Origin: Streptomyces violens
GTDB lineage: Bacteria > Actinomycetota > Actinomycetes > Streptomycetales > Streptomycetaceae
Length of the DNA: 64,000 nucleotides
Assembly: GCF_000717745.1 (NCBI RefSeq)
Contig: NZ_JOBH01000008.1
Location: 265,426 to 329,425, forward strand
Direction of reading: 5' to 3'
Made by a program: the position numbers and the translations under genes. Position 1 is the first letter of the stretch, and every line of letters starts with the position of its first letter. This document shows, piece after piece, positions 53,595 to 63,913 of the stretch. The notes below the pieces were generated by a model that worked only from the letters and a program-made list of their open reading frames with translations, did not search any database and was not told the origin of the DNA.

Positions 53595-55316
53595 TCAGAA
53601 CAGGAAGTACCGCTGGGCCATGGGCAGTTCGGCCGCAGGGGCCGGCTCGACCACCGCGTCGTCGATGGTCACCGTGAAGGTGTCGGGGTCGACGACGACC
53701 TTCGGCAGCGCGTCGTTGTTGCGCATGGACGCCTTGCTGACCTGGCGGGTGGAGCGGATGGCCGTCAGCTCCTTGGCGACGCCCAGCCGGTCGCCCAGCC
53801 CGTCCGCGATGGCCTGCTCGGAGACGAAGTTGAGCGAGTTGGCGCCGGGGGCCTTGCCGATCGCGCCGAACATCGGGCGCGGCAGGATCGGCTGCGGCGT
53901 GGGGATGGATGCATTCGCGTCGCCCACCTGCGCGTACGCGATCTGGCCGCCCTTGATGACCAGCCGCGGCTTGACGCCGAAGAACGCCGGGTCCCACAGC
54001 ACGAGGTCGGCGAGCTTGCCGGTCTCGACGGAGCCCACGACGTGGTCGATGCCCTGGGCGATCGCCGGGTTGATGGTGTACTTCGCGACGTACCGGCGTA
54101 CGCGGTTATTGTCGGCGGCGAAGTCACCGGGCAGCGCGCCGCGGCGCTTCTTCATGACGTGCGCGGTCTGCCACGTACGCATCACGACCTCGCCGATGCG
54201 GCCCATGGCCTGGGCGTCGGAGGACATCATCGAGATGGCGCCCATGTCGTGCAGGAAGTCCTCGGCCGCGATGGTGGAGGGCCGGATGCGGGACTCGGCG
54301 AAGGCCAGGTCCTCGGGGACCGCGGGGTTGAGGTGGTGACAGACCATCAGCATGTCGAGGTGTTCCTCGACGGTGTTGACGGTGTGCGGCCGGGTCGGGT
54401 TGGTCGACGCGGGCAGCACGTTGGGCTCCGACACCATGGCGATCATGTCGGGGGCGTGGCCGCCGCCCGCGCCCTCGACGTGGAAGGCGTGGATGGAGCG
54501 CCCGGCGATCGCGGCGAGGGTGTCGCCGAGGAAGCCGGCCTCGTTCAGGGTGTCGGTGTGGATCGCGAGCTGGGCGCCGCTCTCCTCGCAGACGTTCAGG
54601 CAGGCGTCGATGACGGCCGGGGTGGCGCCCCAGTCCTCGTGGATCTTGAAGCCGAGGATGCCGGCGCGCAGCTGGTCGCGCATGGAGGCGACCGACGTGG
54701 TGTTGCCCTTACCGAGCAGGCCGACGTTGACGGGGAAGGCGTCCATCGCCTCGAACATCCGGGAGACGTGCCAGGCGCCGGGGGTGATGGTGGTGGCCTT
54801 GCTGCCCTCGGCGGGGCCCGTACCACCGCCGATCATCGTCGTCACGCCGGAGGCCAGCGCCTCGGTCGCCTGCTCGGGGCAGATGAAGTGCACGTGGGTG
54901 TCGATGGCGCCGGCGGTGAGGATCTTGCCCTGCCCGGCGATGATCTCGGTCTCCGGGCCGATGACCAGGTCCGGGTGGACCCCGTCCATGGTGTCGGGGT
55001 TGCCCGCCTTGCCGAGCCCCACGATGCGGCCGTCGCGGATGCCGACGTCGGCCTTGACGATGCCCCAGTGGTCGATGACGATCACGCCGGTGATCACGGT
55101 GTCCGGGGCGCCGTCCGCGCGGGAGAGCCGGGACTGGCCCATCGACTCGCGGATGACCTTGCCGCCGCCGAAGACGGCCTCGTCGCCGCTGCGCCCGGGG
55201 CCGCCGGACCGGTCCTCGCTGATCTCGATCAGCAGATCGGTGTCGGCGAGGCGCACCAGGTCGCCCGCCGTCGGGCCGAAGAGGTCGGCGTACGCGCCAC
55301 GGGAAAGTTCAGCCAT
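53595..55316 (-). CDS. ureC: Urease subunit alpha
   Basis: The 573-residue catalytic subunit hydrolyses urea to ammonia and carbamate at a di-nickel site. Ligands and catalytic residues are intact: [12 protein letters not shown] (His pair), [15 protein letters not shown] (lysine to be carbamylated), [27 protein letters not shown], the mobile flap MVCHHLNP with catalytic His, and [11 protein letters not shown] (Asp). The ATG at 55316 has GGAGG upstream and overlaps the ureB stop by 8 bp. The usual subunit length fits. Confidence 0.97.
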   Translation of the reverse strand: MAELSRGAYADLFGPTAGDLVRLADTDLLIEISEDRSGGPGRSGDEAVFGGGKVIRESMGQSRLSRADGAPDTVITGVIVIDHWGIVKADVGIRDGRIVGLGKAGNPDTMDGVHPDLVIGPETEIIAGQGKILTAGAIDTHVHFICPEQATEALASGVTTMIGGGTGPAEGSKATTITPGAWHVSRMFEAMDAFPVNVGLLGKGNTTSVASMRDQLRAGILGFKIHEDWGATPAVIDACLNVCEESGAQLAIHTDTLNEAGFLGDTLAAIAGRSIHAFHVEGAGGGHAPDMIAMVSEPNVLPASTNPTRPHTVNTVEEHLDMLMVCHHLNPAVPEDLAFAESRIRPSTIAAEDFLHDMGAISMMSSDAQAMGRIGEVVMRTWQTAHVMKKRRGALPGDFAADNNRVRRYVAKYTINPAIAQGIDHVVGSVETGKLADLVLWDPAFFGVKPRLVIKGGQIAYAQVGDANASIPTPQPILPRPMFGAIGKAPGANSLNFVSEQAIADGLGDRLGVAKELTAIRSTRQVSKASMRNNDALPKVVVDPDTFTVTIDDAVVEPAPAAELPMAQRYFLF

Positions 55317-55620
55317 CGAGGGTGCCTCCGGTCTCGCCACGCAGGCCCGCGACGATCCGCTTGCCCCCGAGGGGCACGAGTTCGACCTCGGTGGGGATAC
55401 CGGGCTCGAAGCGCACGGCCGAGCCGGCGGCGACGTTCAGGCGCTTGCCGTGCGCGGCCGCACGGTCGAAGTCGAGGCCGGGGTTGGCCTCGGCGAAGTG
55501 GTAGTGGGAGCCGACCTGCACGGGGCGGTCGGCGACGTTGAGGACGGTCATGCGCGTGACGGGAAGGCCTTCGTTGAGGCGTACCGGCTCGTCGGCGTAG
55601 AGGATCTGTCCCGGGATCAT
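55309..55620 (-). CDS. ureB: Urease subunit beta
   Basis: This 103-residue structural subunit has the hallmark [17 protein letters not shown] start, then [45 protein letters not shown] and [15 protein letters not shown]. It is not fused with UreA, unlike in some actinobacteria. Its end overlaps ureC. It starts 17 bp after ureA. Confidence 0.96.
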   Translation of the reverse strand: MIPGQILYADEPVRLNEGLPVTRMTVLNVADRPVQVGSHYHFAEANPGLDFDRAAAHGKRLNVAAGSAVRFEPGIPTEVELVPLGGKRIVAGLRGETGGTLDG

Positions 55621-55637
55621 CTTCGGCTCTCCCTGGG

Positions 55638-55940
55638 TCAGCTGATGGGGTCGTGAACGGTGACGAGCTTGGTGCCGTCCGGGAAGGTCGCCTCGACCTG
55701 GACGTCGTGGATCATCTCGGGGATGCCTTCCATCACGTCGTCACGGGTGAGGACCTTGCGCCCGGAGGACATGAGCTCGGCGACCGTACGGCCGTCGCGC
55801 GCGCCTTCCAGGATGTGCACGGTCAGCAGGGCAATGGCTTCGGGGTGGTTGAGCCGTACGCCGCGGGCCCGGCGCTTTTCGGCAACGTCCGCCGCGACAT
55901 GAATCATCAGCCGCTCTTGTTCATGCGGGGTCAGTTGCAT
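55638..55940 (-). CDS. ureA: Urease subunit gamma
   Basis: The 100-residue structural subunit is complete: [62 protein letters not shown] and [23 protein letters not shown]. It is the first gene of the operon, with GAGGTGAAAT before the ATG. Confidence 0.97.
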   Translation of the reverse strand: MQLTPHEQERLMIHVAADVAEKRRARGVRLNHPEAIALLTVHILEGARDGRTVAELMSSGRKVLTRDDVMEGIPEMIHDVQVEATFPDGTKLVTVHDPIS

Positions 55941-57326
<1,386 letters not shown>

Positions 57327-57345
57327 CGTCTCCTCAACTGACGGA

Positions 57346-57361
57346 TCAGCCCGCGGGCTGA
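57346..57361. terminator. Palindromic terminator between convergent genes
   Basis: TCAGCCCGCGGGCTGA is a perfect 16-bp palindrome, able to form a 6-bp stem with a 4-base loop. Confidence 0.5.
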
Positions 57362-57368
57362 CGCCGCA

Positions 57369-57683
57369 TCATCTCTCGTGACCCGGTCGCCGATCCCCGG
57401 CGGCCGGGCCGCGGTGCTCCGCGGCGATACCGAACCGGCCACGTTCGCCCGCAGCGGACGTCGGCAGCGGCCGGACCGTGGAGACGGTGCTGATGACCTC
57501 CTCCTCCGCGCCCGCTTCCACACGGTCGAGTTCTTCAAGTCTTTGCAGGTCAGCAGCGGACACCAGCGCCACCAACGGCTTGCCGTGGCGCGTGACGACC
57601 ACGCGCTCGGAGCCGTACACCACGCGGTTGATCAGATCCGCCAGCTCCGCCCGGGCTTGCGTCACCGGAATCTCGTAGGTCAT
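57369..57683 (-). CDS. Phd/YefM family antitoxin without a toxin gene
   Basis: This 104-residue protein has an N-terminal Phd/YefM DNA-binding domain: [20 protein letters not shown], then [27 protein letters not shown]. The C-terminal 40 residues are flexible and charged, as in toxin-binding tails. No RelE, Doc or PIN toxin lies downstream; the next gene is the convergent peptidase. A strong -10 (TAGAAT, minus strand, 57691-57696) is placed so that the transcript would start at the ATG, so a leaderless message is likely. The gene is divergent from clpP, with a palindrome between them. Confidence 0.85.
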   Translation of the reverse strand: MTYEIPVTQARAELADLINRVVYGSERVVVTRHGKPLVALVSAADLQRLEELDRVEAGAEEEVISTVSTVRPLPTSAAGERGRFGIAAEHRGPAAGDRRPGHER

Positions 57684-57701
57684 GCTCCCCATTCTAACGG
57701 G

Positions 57702-57718
57702 ATGTACGTCCTGTACAT
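57702..57718. promoter_or_regulatory. Operator candidate shared by antitoxin and clpP
   Basis: ATGTACGTCCTGTACAT has perfect 6-bp arms (ATGTAC / GTACAT) around five bases. It lies upstream of both divergent starts. Phd-family proteins autoregulate through such palindromes. Confidence 0.5.
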
Positions 57719-57747
57719 TTTTTACAACGGAACAGAGGAGCAGCCTC

Positions 57748-58386
57748 ATGCGCGGAACCACGGCCCGTTACGTCCTCCCGGAGTTCACCGAGCGCACGAC
57801 ACAAGGCACCCGGACGCTCGATCCGTACTCCAAGCTGCTCGAGGAGCGCATCGTCTTCCTCGGCACCCCGATCGACGACACCTCGGCCAACGACGTCATG
57901 GCCCAGCTCCTGCACCTCGAACACGCCGCGCCCGAGCGGGACATCTCGCTGTACATCAACTCCCCCGGCGGCTCGTTCACCGCGATGACCGCGATCTACG
58001 ACACGATGCAGTTCATCACCAGCCCCATCGAGACGGTCTGCCTCGGACAGGCCGCCTCCGCCGCGGCTGTCCTGCTCGCCGCCGGCCACCCCGGACGCCG
58101 GCTCGCGCTGCCCGGCGCCCGCATCCTCATCCACCAGCCGTCCTTCAGCGACCCGATCGAGGGCCAGGTCTCCGATCTCGCCCTGCAGGCCCAGGAGATG
58201 CTGCGCACCCGCGATCTGCTGGAGGAGCTGCTCGCCCGGCACACCGGACAGTCGCGCGAGCGGATCAGCGCCGACATCGAGCGCGACAAGATCCTGAGCG
58301 CCCCGGAGGCCCTGGCGTACGGGCTGGTCGACGGGCTCACCCGCAGCCGCAAGGCGTCCTCGTCCGCGGCGCCCGGCGCGAGGTGA
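57748..58386 (+). CDS. clpP: ATP-dependent Clp protease proteolytic subunit paralogue
   Basis: The 212-residue serine peptidase forms the ClpP barrel. The catalytic triad is intact: Ser104 in [10 protein letters not shown], His129 in ILIHQPSF and Asp180 in [24 protein letters not shown] is the oxyanion strand. Streptomycetes have several clpP genes, and the divergent antitoxin gene and single-copy arrangement mark this as an accessory paralogue. The ATG at 57748 has AGAGGAG. Four bases separate its stop from the next gene. Confidence 0.93.
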   Translation: MRGTTARYVLPEFTERTTQGTRTLDPYSKLLEERIVFLGTPIDDTSANDVMAQLLHLEHAAPERDISLYINSPGGSFTAMTAIYDTMQFITSPIETVCLGQAASAAAVLLAAGHPGRRLALPGARILIHQPSFSDPIEGQVSDLALQAQEMLRTRDLLEELLARHTGQSRERISADIERDKILSAPEALAYGLVDGLTRSRKASSSAAPGAR

Positions 58387-58390
58387 GGTG

Positions 58391-58702
58391 ATGGCCCTGC
58401 CTCCCGAGCTGCCGCCGCTGCCCGCGCTGACCCGGGCCGAGGGCGCAGTCATCGACAGTTACCTCCAGATCCTGGATCTCCTGGGGCGGATCAATCCGGC
58501 CCGCGGCGAGGGCACGTACCGGGGCCTGCGGGCGGCGCAGGCGCTGGTGGGCCGGGCGGTGGCGCTGCGGGACGCGCTGGCGCTGATGCATGAGCGCGGC
58601 GAGACCGAGCTGCACGCCGAGACGCTCACCCGCGCGCTGCGGGTGCTGGACGGTGAGCGGCGGGCCGGTCTCGTCGCCGTGCCGCCGCCTGATGAGGAAT
58701 GA
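58391..58702 (+). CDS. Small helical protein coupled to clpP
   Basis: A 103-residue protein I do not recognise. It is nearly all helix: EGAVIDSYLQILDLLGRINP, RGLRAAQALVGRAVALRDALALMHERGE, LHAETLTRALRVLDGERRAGL, with an acidic proline-rich end. Its ATG starts four bases after the clpP stop and has GAGGTGAGG, so it is translated with clpP. A role as adaptor or partner of this ClpP is possible but not shown. Confidence 0.6.
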   Translation: MALPPELPPLPALTRAEGAVIDSYLQILDLLGRINPARGEGTYRGLRAAQALVGRAVALRDALALMHERGETELHAETLTRALRVLDGERRAGLVAVPPPDEE

Positions 58703-58981
58703 CGGGACGATTCCGTTCCACCCGGGCGCGGAATCCGATCGGGCTACCGCCGTTGAGGTGCTCCTCGGTCCGTTTGCGGCGTAGTTCGACTTGCGCTCTC
58801 CGTCGACGTGTCGCGTTGCGGGCGGTACGACGGCCCCGGTACGGGGGTGCGTACGGGGCGCGGGCCGCTCGACGGACCGCGGCTGTCCACCCGAACGGAT
58901 CAGGCGTGACCACCTTCACACAAGTCATGTTCTGCGCCTGAACCGCCCCGGCCCTGCGTCACGATCCCCCCGACGACAAGC

Positions 58982-59000
58982 CCCCGCCGCAGCGGCGGGG
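58982..59000. terminator. GC-rich hairpin before the riboswitch
   Basis: CCCCGCCGC and GCGGCGGGG arms meet around a single A. It may end the clpP operon transcript. Confidence 0.45.
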
Positions 59001-59004
59001 CGGT

Positions 59005-59210
59005 CCGGGCGGACGCCGAATCCTGCCGCCGTACCCGGGCGCCTGGTCGATACGCGTGGACCGGCAGGAGCGGAGGACCCGAGCACGACGGGGCCGCGGC
59101 CGTTGTACAGGCCGTGCGGTCCCTTGGGGTGAAGCCCGTACCGCCTTGGGCGGCGGTACATCCGGCCGGGCATCTTCGCCTGCCCGAACCCGACAGGTCT
59201 TCCTTCGCAG
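59005..59210 (+). promoter_or_regulatory. c-di-AMP riboswitch (ydaO/yuaA type)
   Basis: Conserved elements of the ydaO motif occur in order: GCCGAATCCTGCC (59015-59027), GGCAGGAGCGGAGGACCC (59063-59080), TTGGGGTGAAGCC (59124-59136) and GCCCGAACCCGACAGG (59182-59197). It ends just before the ribosome binding site of an NlpC/P60 hydrolase gene, the standard target in Streptomyces. High c-di-AMP usually switches such genes off. Confidence 0.85.
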
Positions 59211-59231
59211 GCGGCTGACGAAGGAGTGCGC

Positions 59232-59753
59232 ATGACTGCGCGCGTTGATCTTCCTGTTCGTGGTGTGGCCGCGCCGGGTCTGCTGGCCCGTGCCGGGGTG
59301 GTGTCGGCCCTCGGGCTGGCGCTGCTGGTGCCCGGGAGCGCGGGGGACGCCTCGGCGGCGCCCGCCTCCGGTGCCACCTCCGCCGTGTCGGCGGCAACCT
59401 CGGGGTCCTCCGGCAAGGCAGCACTGCGGGTCGCGGCGTCGAAGAAGGGGGCGCCGTACGCGTGGGGGGCCGAGGGGCCACACCGGTTCGACTGCTCAGG
59501 GCTCACGCAGTACGCGTTCAAGCGCGTGGGGAAGCGGCTGCCGCGTACGGCGGATTCCCAGTACCGTCATGTGCGGCACATCAAGGCATCCTCGCGGAAG
59601 CGTGGTGACCTGGTCTTCTTCCACTCGGGGCGGTACGTGTACCACGTCGGCATCTACGCCGGTAAGGGCCGCATGTGGCACGCGCCCAAGCCGGGCGCCT
59701 CGGTACGCAAGGAACGGATCTGGACCGGGCGCGTCTGGTACGGACGGGCGTGA
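59232..59753 (+). CDS. Secreted NlpC/P60 cell-wall peptidase
   Basis: The 173-residue exported C40 hydrolase cuts peptide stems of peptidoglycan. A signal/anchor region (LLARAGVVSALGLALLVPGS, then GDASAAP) is followed by the NlpC/P60 domain. The catalytic Cys88 is in RFDCSGLTQYAF, His in YVYHVGIYAG and the third polar residue in MWHAPKPG. The ATG at 59232 follows AAGGAG. It is preceded by a c-di-AMP riboswitch, linking wall turnover to osmotic/c-di-AMP signalling and spore germination. Confidence 0.93.
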   Translation: MTARVDLPVRGVAAPGLLARAGVVSALGLALLVPGSAGDASAAPASGATSAVSAATSGSSGKAALRVAASKKGAPYAWGAEGPHRFDCSGLTQYAFKRVGKRLPRTADSQYRHVRHIKASSRKRGDLVFFHSGRYVYHVGIYAGKGRMWHAPKPGASVRKERIWTGRVWYGRA

Positions 59754-59795
59754 TGCGGGTGTTTATGCGGAGCTGACGCAGAGGTGACATCGAGG

Positions 59796-59818
59796 GGGCG
59801 GGGCCGGCGGCCCCGCCC
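59796..59818 (+). terminator. Terminator after the NlpC/P60 gene
   Basis: A 10-bp stem, GGGCGGGGCC with GGCCCCGCCC, has a 3-base loop and is followed by TTCTT. Confidence 0.8.
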
Positions 59819-59876
59819 TTCTTCGGGCACCGGTAAGGGCCAGTACCGGTAAGGGATCGGGCGCTAACTTACGGCC

Positions 59877-60518
59877 GTGATCGATGACTTGGCCAAGGCC
59901 CTGACCGCCGCCGCCCGAGGCGGCTTCCCGCCCGCCGACGGGACGGTGAGCGTGCTGCCCCCGCCCTCGGAACGCGACTGGGGAGTCATCTCGTTCTCGG
60001 GATGCGCCGTCGTGTTCGCCGATGTCGCGGCCGACTGGGTGCACGCCCGGATCGCGCCGGGCGACCTCTCCGGCCCGCTCAGCCCCTCGTTCCTCGGCGC
60101 GCTCGCCGCCCGGACGGGCCGGGAGATCGAGAACATCGATCTGCTCACGGTCGCCGGGCCGCTGCCGGGCCCTCCCCCGCTTGGGCTGCGTGAGACGCGG
60201 GACCCGGCGCATCCCCGTATCGCGCGGGCGCTGCGCCACCGCGACGGTGTGCGGGCGTGGACGGTGGACGAGGAGGGTTCCGCCGTCGTGGTCGGGCGCG
60301 GGGTCGCGGGCCGGTGGGAGGTGGCCTTCGAGGTGGCGGAGGCGGCGCGCGGGCGGGGGCTCGGGCGGCTTCTCGCGGCGGCCGGCCGGCATCTCGTGCC
60401 GCCGGGTGAGCCGGTGTGGGCCCAGGTGGCGCCGGCGAACGCCGCGAGCGTGCGGGCGCTGCTCGCCGCGGGGTTCGTCCCCGTGGGGGCCGAGGCGCTG
60501 CTGAAGCGCGACCGGTAG
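59877..60518 (+). CDS. GNAT family acetyltransferase
   Basis: This 213-residue protein has an N-terminal half with no clear match and a C-terminal GNAT core. WEVAFEVAEAARGRGLGRLLAAAGR carries the acetyl-CoA loop (RGRGLG), followed by PVWAQVAPANAASVRALLAAGFVPVGAEAL. It starts at a GTG and has no strong ribosome binding site. The substrate is unknown. Confidence 0.78.
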   Translation: MIDDLAKALTAAARGGFPPADGTVSVLPPPSERDWGVISFSGCAVVFADVAADWVHARIAPGDLSGPLSPSFLGALAARTGREIENIDLLTVAGPLPGPPPLGLRETRDPAHPRIARALRHRDGVRAWTVDEEGSAVVVGRGVAGRWEVAFEVAEAARGRGLGRLLAAAGRHLVPPGEPVWAQVAPANAASVRALLAAGFVPVGAEALLKRDR

Positions 60519-60631
60519 GGCGAGGAGCCACGACGGATCGGGGGCGGCCCGCAAGCGCGGTAGGTGCCGGGCGAATGATCTCGGCCGCATTCGGGCGGGT
60601 CAGGTGTGCCGCCCGGGGTTCGGCGGGCGGG

Positions 60632-61207
60632 TCAGGTGCCGGCCGTCCGCTGTTCCGCGGGCGGCACCGGGACCGGCCACGGGAGGGCGATCCAGACCGT
60701 CTTGCCGCCGCTCTCCGTCGGTTCGACGGTGATCTTTCCGCCGGATTCCGCCGCGAGGGAGCGGATGATGACCATGCCGCGGCCGTTGTCCTGCTGGACC
60801 GCGGCGGGCAGCCGGCGCGGCATCCGGGGGTGGTCGTCCGTGACGCCGATGCGCAGGACTTCGTGGCGGTCGAGGTGGACGTCGACCGTGAAGGTCGGGG
60901 ACCGGCCCAAGGTGTGCACGACCGCGTTGGTGGCCAGCTCGGAGACGATGAGCCGGACGGAGTCGAGGAGTTCGGCGCGGCCCGCGCCGGCCGGTGTGTC
61001 GTCCCACTCCGTGAGAACTCCCGTAACGTATCTGCGCGCCATCGGCACGGAGCCGGGCGCGCTCGGCAGGGTCAGTGATGCTTCCTGGTGATCCGCCATC
61101 GCCGCGCCGTCCCTTTCCCACCCGAGGCCGTCTCCTCGCTGGACAGCGACATGATCGGGTCCGAAAATCGGTCCCTTGCCGCTGCTTTGCGCCAGACTGC
61201 CACTCAT
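60632..61207 (-). CDS. HATPase_c (anti-sigma regulatory factor-like) ATP-binding protein
   Basis: This protein of about 191 residues has the RsbW-type GHKL kinase fold used in partner switching. The N-box is IVSELATNAVVHTLG, G1 is VTDDHPRMP and G2 is NGRGMVIIRSLA. The C-terminus ends WIALPWPVPVPP. The first 36 residues are poorly ordered, so a start at 61099 (GGGAAAGGGACGG upstream) is also plausible. It is divergent from a DUF5753 HTH gene with its DUF397 partner, a recurrent Streptomyces arrangement tied to developmental control. Confidence 0.85.
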   Translation of the reverse strand: MSGSLAQSSGKGPIFGPDHVAVQRGDGLGWERDGAAMADHQEASLTLPSAPGSVPMARRYVTGVLTEWDDTPAGAGRAELLDSVRLIVSELATNAVVHTLGRSPTFTVDVHLDRHEVLRIGVTDDHPRMPRRLPAAVQQDNGRGMVIIRSLAAESGGKITVEPTESGGKTVWIALPWPVPVPPAEQRTAGT

Positions 61208-61300
61208 GCTGCCCCTGCCGTGAGCCATCCACCAAGATATGCATATATCTGTCGCCCGAAGCGGTGAACTCTGCTACGCGAGACCGTATTTGGGCGGCAC

Positions 61301-61320
61301 ACTGACGCATCGGTGTCAGT
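61301..61320. promoter_or_regulatory. Inverted repeat before the XRE gene
   Basis: ACTGAC and GTCAGT arms are separated by eight bases, 36 bp before the start of the HTH gene. It may be its autoregulatory site. Confidence 0.4.
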
Positions 61321-61355
61321 TATGACGAATCGCGGTACGTCCGTGAGGAGGGTTC

Positions 61356-62228
61356 ATGCACCACGGTCCCGCAGTGCGCCGTCGCAAGCTCGGTGCGGAG
61401 TTGAGGCGCCGTCGGAATCTGGCCGGGCTCACGAGCGGCGAGGCCGCCCGTCTTGTGGGCTGGCATCAGTCGAAGGTGAGCCGGATAGAGACCGGCCGGA
61501 GCGGAGTGCGTCCGGCCGACGTGGAACGGCTGCTGGACGCCTATGACGTGCGCGACGAGGAGTCCCGCGCACTACTGGCCGCGCTGTGCGGCCAGGACGC
61601 GGGCGGCGGCAGCGGCGGGGACGCCGGGCGCGGCTGGTGGCACACCTACCGCGACCTGCTGCCGCCCCAGTACCGGGACTTCATCAGCCTGGAGGCCGGC
61701 GCTTCGCACGCGCGAACGCTGGAGACGACGGTCGTACCGGGGCTGCTGCAGACCCCGGACTACGCACGGGCCGTCACGCGGGCCGCGCTGGCCGACCTGC
61801 CGCAGAGCAGAATCGATGCGCTTGTCGACGTCCGTATAGCGCGGCAGAGCGTTCTGGAGGGAGACCCTCCGCTGAAACTTTCAGCCGTGTTGGACGAGGC
61901 GGTACTACGCCGTCCGGCGGGTGGTCCAGAGGTGATGAAAGCCCAATTGCGGCATCTCCTGAAGGTCATGGAACTGCCGCACGTGCGGCTGCAGGTGCTG
62001 CCGTTCACTGCCGGGGTCCACATCGGCATCACGGGCCCTTTCGTTATCTTCTCCTTTCCGCTCATTGCTGACTTGGATGTGGTGGTTCTCGACCATTTGA
62101 CGAGTAGCCTCTATCTCGAACGCAAAGAGGACCTCAGGGCGTACAGCGATGCATTCGACACGCTGCGGGGGCACGCCCTCTCATGCGAGGAATCATCGGC
62201 TTTGATTGCCCGGGCCGCAGAGGGCTGA
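61356..62228 (+). CDS. XRE-type HTH regulator with DUF5753 domain
   Basis: This 290-residue protein combines an N-terminal helix-turn-helix (RRRKLGAELRRRRNLAGLTS, then AARLVGWHQSKVSRIETGRSG) with a C-terminal DUF5753 domain: FISLEAGASHARTLETTVVPGLLQTPDYARAV, then VLDEAVLRR and LQVLPFTAGVHIGITGPFVIFSFP. This family includes WhiJ-like developmental regulators. The small DUF397 gene follows after 34 bp, the usual partner. The last third is slightly less GC-rich than its neighbours. Confidence 0.9.
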   Translation: MHHGPAVRRRKLGAELRRRRNLAGLTSGEAARLVGWHQSKVSRIETGRSGVRPADVERLLDAYDVRDEESRALLAALCGQDAGGGSGGDAGRGWWHTYRDLLPPQYRDFISLEAGASHARTLETTVVPGLLQTPDYARAVTRAALADLPQSRIDALVDVRIARQSVLEGDPPLKLSAVLDEAVLRRPAGGPEVMKAQLRHLLKVMELPHVRLQVLPFTAGVHIGITGPFVIFSFPLIADLDVVVLDHLTSSLYLERKEDLRAYSDAFDTLRGHALSCEESSALIARAAEG

Positions 62229-62262
62229 CAGCCCGGCCCGGGCGCGTTGAGGAGGCTCCAAC

Positions 62263-62499
62263 ATGACGGCATCGCCGCGGTACGTACCCGCCAGCACGGC
62301 CCTTACGGGCGCGCGCTGGGTGCGCAGCACGCGCAGCACGGGAATGAACAACTGCGTCGAGACCGCCCGGGTCAACGGTGAAACTCTCGCCGTGCGCGAC
62401 TCGAAGGACATTTCGGGACCGGCGTTGCTGTTTGCGGTCCCTGCATGGCGGGCTTTTGTCGACGCCCTGCACACCGGTCGGCCCATAAAGGAGGGCTGA
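62263..62499 (+). CDS. DUF397 protein
   Basis: The 78-residue protein matches DUF397: ARWVRSTRSTGMNNCVETARV, then LAVRDSKDISGPALLFAVPAWRAFVDAL. DUF397 proteins pair with DUF5753 HTH regulators and are thought to counter them. GAGGAGG precedes the ATG. The end of the gene, including the stop, is tandemly repeated. Confidence 0.92.
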   Translation: MTASPRYVPASTALTGARWVRSTRSTGMNNCVETARVNGETLAVRDSKDISGPALLFAVPAWRAFVDALHTGRPIKEG

Positions 62500-62526
62500 T
62501 CCAGCTAAAAGAAGGGCTGATCCAGC
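62492..62526. repeat. 21-bp-period duplication spanning the DUF397 stop codon
   Basis: AGGGCTGATCCAGC occurs at 62492-62505 and 62513-62526. The first contains the TGA stop; the second gives an in-frame backup stop. Confidence 0.85.
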
Positions 62527-62529
62527 CCT
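62513..62529. terminator. Terminator between DUF397 and bioF genes
   Basis: A perfect 7-bp stem, AGGGCTG with CAGCCCT, has a 3-base loop, built from the second copy of the stop-codon repeat. Confidence 0.65.
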
Positions 62530-62581
62530 CCCCGGAACCGGTTCAAGAATAAAATTCCGACACCCGTTCCGGGGAATTCGG

Positions 62582-63769
62582 TCAAGCGGTCGGCGCGGTC
62601 GAAAGAATCGCGCCGACCGCTTCGTCGATCTGCCGGTCGGTCAGATCCCCACGGGCGGTCAGCCGGAGCCGCGAAATACCGTCGGGAACGGACGGCGGAC
62701 GGAAACAGCCGACCATCAGACCCGCCGCACGGCAGTCGGCGGCCCACCGCACGGCCGCCTCGGGCGAGGGTGCCCGCACGGAGACCACCGCGGCCTCCGG
62801 AAGGACCGCGGACAGTCCCCCTGCCGTCAGGCGGCGGTGGAGTTCGCGGGCCACGGCACGGGCCCGGTCCGCGCGCCGCGGCTCGCGGCGCAGCAGCCGG
62901 AGCGCGGCGAGCGCACCACCGGCGGCGGCAGGCGCCAGGCCGGTGTCGAAGATGAACGTACGGGCCGTGTTGACCAGATGCTCGATGACCTTCGCCGGGC
63001 CCAGTACGGCACCGCCCTGGCTGCCCAGGGACTTGGAGAGCGTCATGGTGGCGACCACGTCCCGGTCCCCCGCCAGGCCCGCCGCGTGCAGCGCGCCGCG
63101 GCCGCCCTCACCCAGTACGCCCAGTCCGTGCGCGTCGTCCACCAGTAGCGCCGCGCCGTGCGCGCGGCAGGCGGTGGCGTACCCGGCCAGCGGCGCCGCG
63201 TCGCCGTCCACCGAGAAGACCGAGTCGGAGACGACCACGGCCCGGCCTTCGTAGTCCGGTTCGGCGTGGGCCGCGTCGAGGGCTTTGTGCACGGCTTCGG
63301 GGTCGCTGTGCGGGACGACGGCCGTACGGGCGCGGGAGAGGCGGCAGCCATCGATGAGGGAGGCGTGGTTGCCGGCGTCGGAGACGACCAGGGAGCCGGG
63401 CGCGGTGAGCGCGGTGACGGCGGCGAGGTTGGCCGCGTAACCCGAAGAAAGGACCAGTGCGGCCTCGAAACCGCAGTATTCGGCCAGTTCGCGTTCGAGC
63501 TGCGCGTGCAGTTCGGTGGTGCCGGTGACCAGCCGGGAGCCGGTCGCGCCGGCGCCCCAGCGGTGCGCGGCGGCCGCGGCGGCCCGGGTGACCTCGGGGT
63601 GCCGGGCGAGGCCCAGGTAGTCGTTGCTCGCCAGATCCAGGAGCGGCGAGTCGGCCGGGCGCGGGTTCAGCGTCCGTACGAGCCCGGCGCCGCGACGCCG
63701 TTCGCGCGCCTCGTCGATCCAGGCGAAGGGGTCGTTACCGGGCTGGGCGGCGGCGGGATCGGCAGGCAT
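62582..63769 (-). CDS. bioF: 8-amino-7-oxononanoate synthase
   Basis: The 395-residue PLP enzyme of the alpha-oxoamine synthase family condenses pimeloyl thioester with alanine in biotin synthesis. It shows LDLASNDYLGLARHPEV, GSRLVTGTTELHAQLE, SDAGNHASLIDGCRLSRA, LLVDDAHGLGVLGEGGRG and the PLP lysine in TMTLSKSLGSQGGAV. It is full length. It is divergent from bioB across about 145 bp, so both are likely under one biotin-responsive control region. Confidence 0.93.
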   Translation of the reverse strand: MPADPAAAQPGNDPFAWIDEARERRRGAGLVRTLNPRPADSPLLDLASNDYLGLARHPEVTRAAAAAAHRWGAGATGSRLVTGTTELHAQLERELAEYCGFEAALVLSSGYAANLAAVTALTAPGSLVVSDAGNHASLIDGCRLSRARTAVVPHSDPEAVHKALDAAHAEPDYEGRAVVVSDSVFSVDGDAAPLAGYATACRAHGAALLVDDAHGLGVLGEGGRGALHAAGLAGDRDVVATMTLSKSLGSQGGAVLGPAKVIEHLVNTARTFIFDTGLAPAAAGGALAALRLLRREPRRADRARAVARELHRRLTAGGLSAVLPEAAVVSVRAPSPEAAVRWAADCRAAGLMVGCFRPPSVPDGISRLRLTARGDLTDRQIDEAVGAILSTAPTA

Positions 63770-63913
63770 CGGCTTCCTCGGGTTTGTTGGCTGTCGATAG
63801 ACGTTAGCGGTCGTTACGCCTGCTTACGGTGTGGCGATACACACACCGCCAACCAGCGGCCTTGTGGGAATCCTCCTTGGCCCCGGGCGGTGCCGTAGGA
63901 CAGGATCTTCGCC

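Noticed and set aside
57327..57368. A toxin gene partner for the Phd/YefM antitoxin
   Set aside because: Only 42 bp separate the antitoxin stop from the convergent peptidase stop, and the other side is clpP.
63770..63913. Biotin repressor operator between bioF and bioB
   Set aside because: The spacer has GTTA-containing direct repeats (near 63803-63818) but no clear palindrome of a known biotin repressor; not enough to call.
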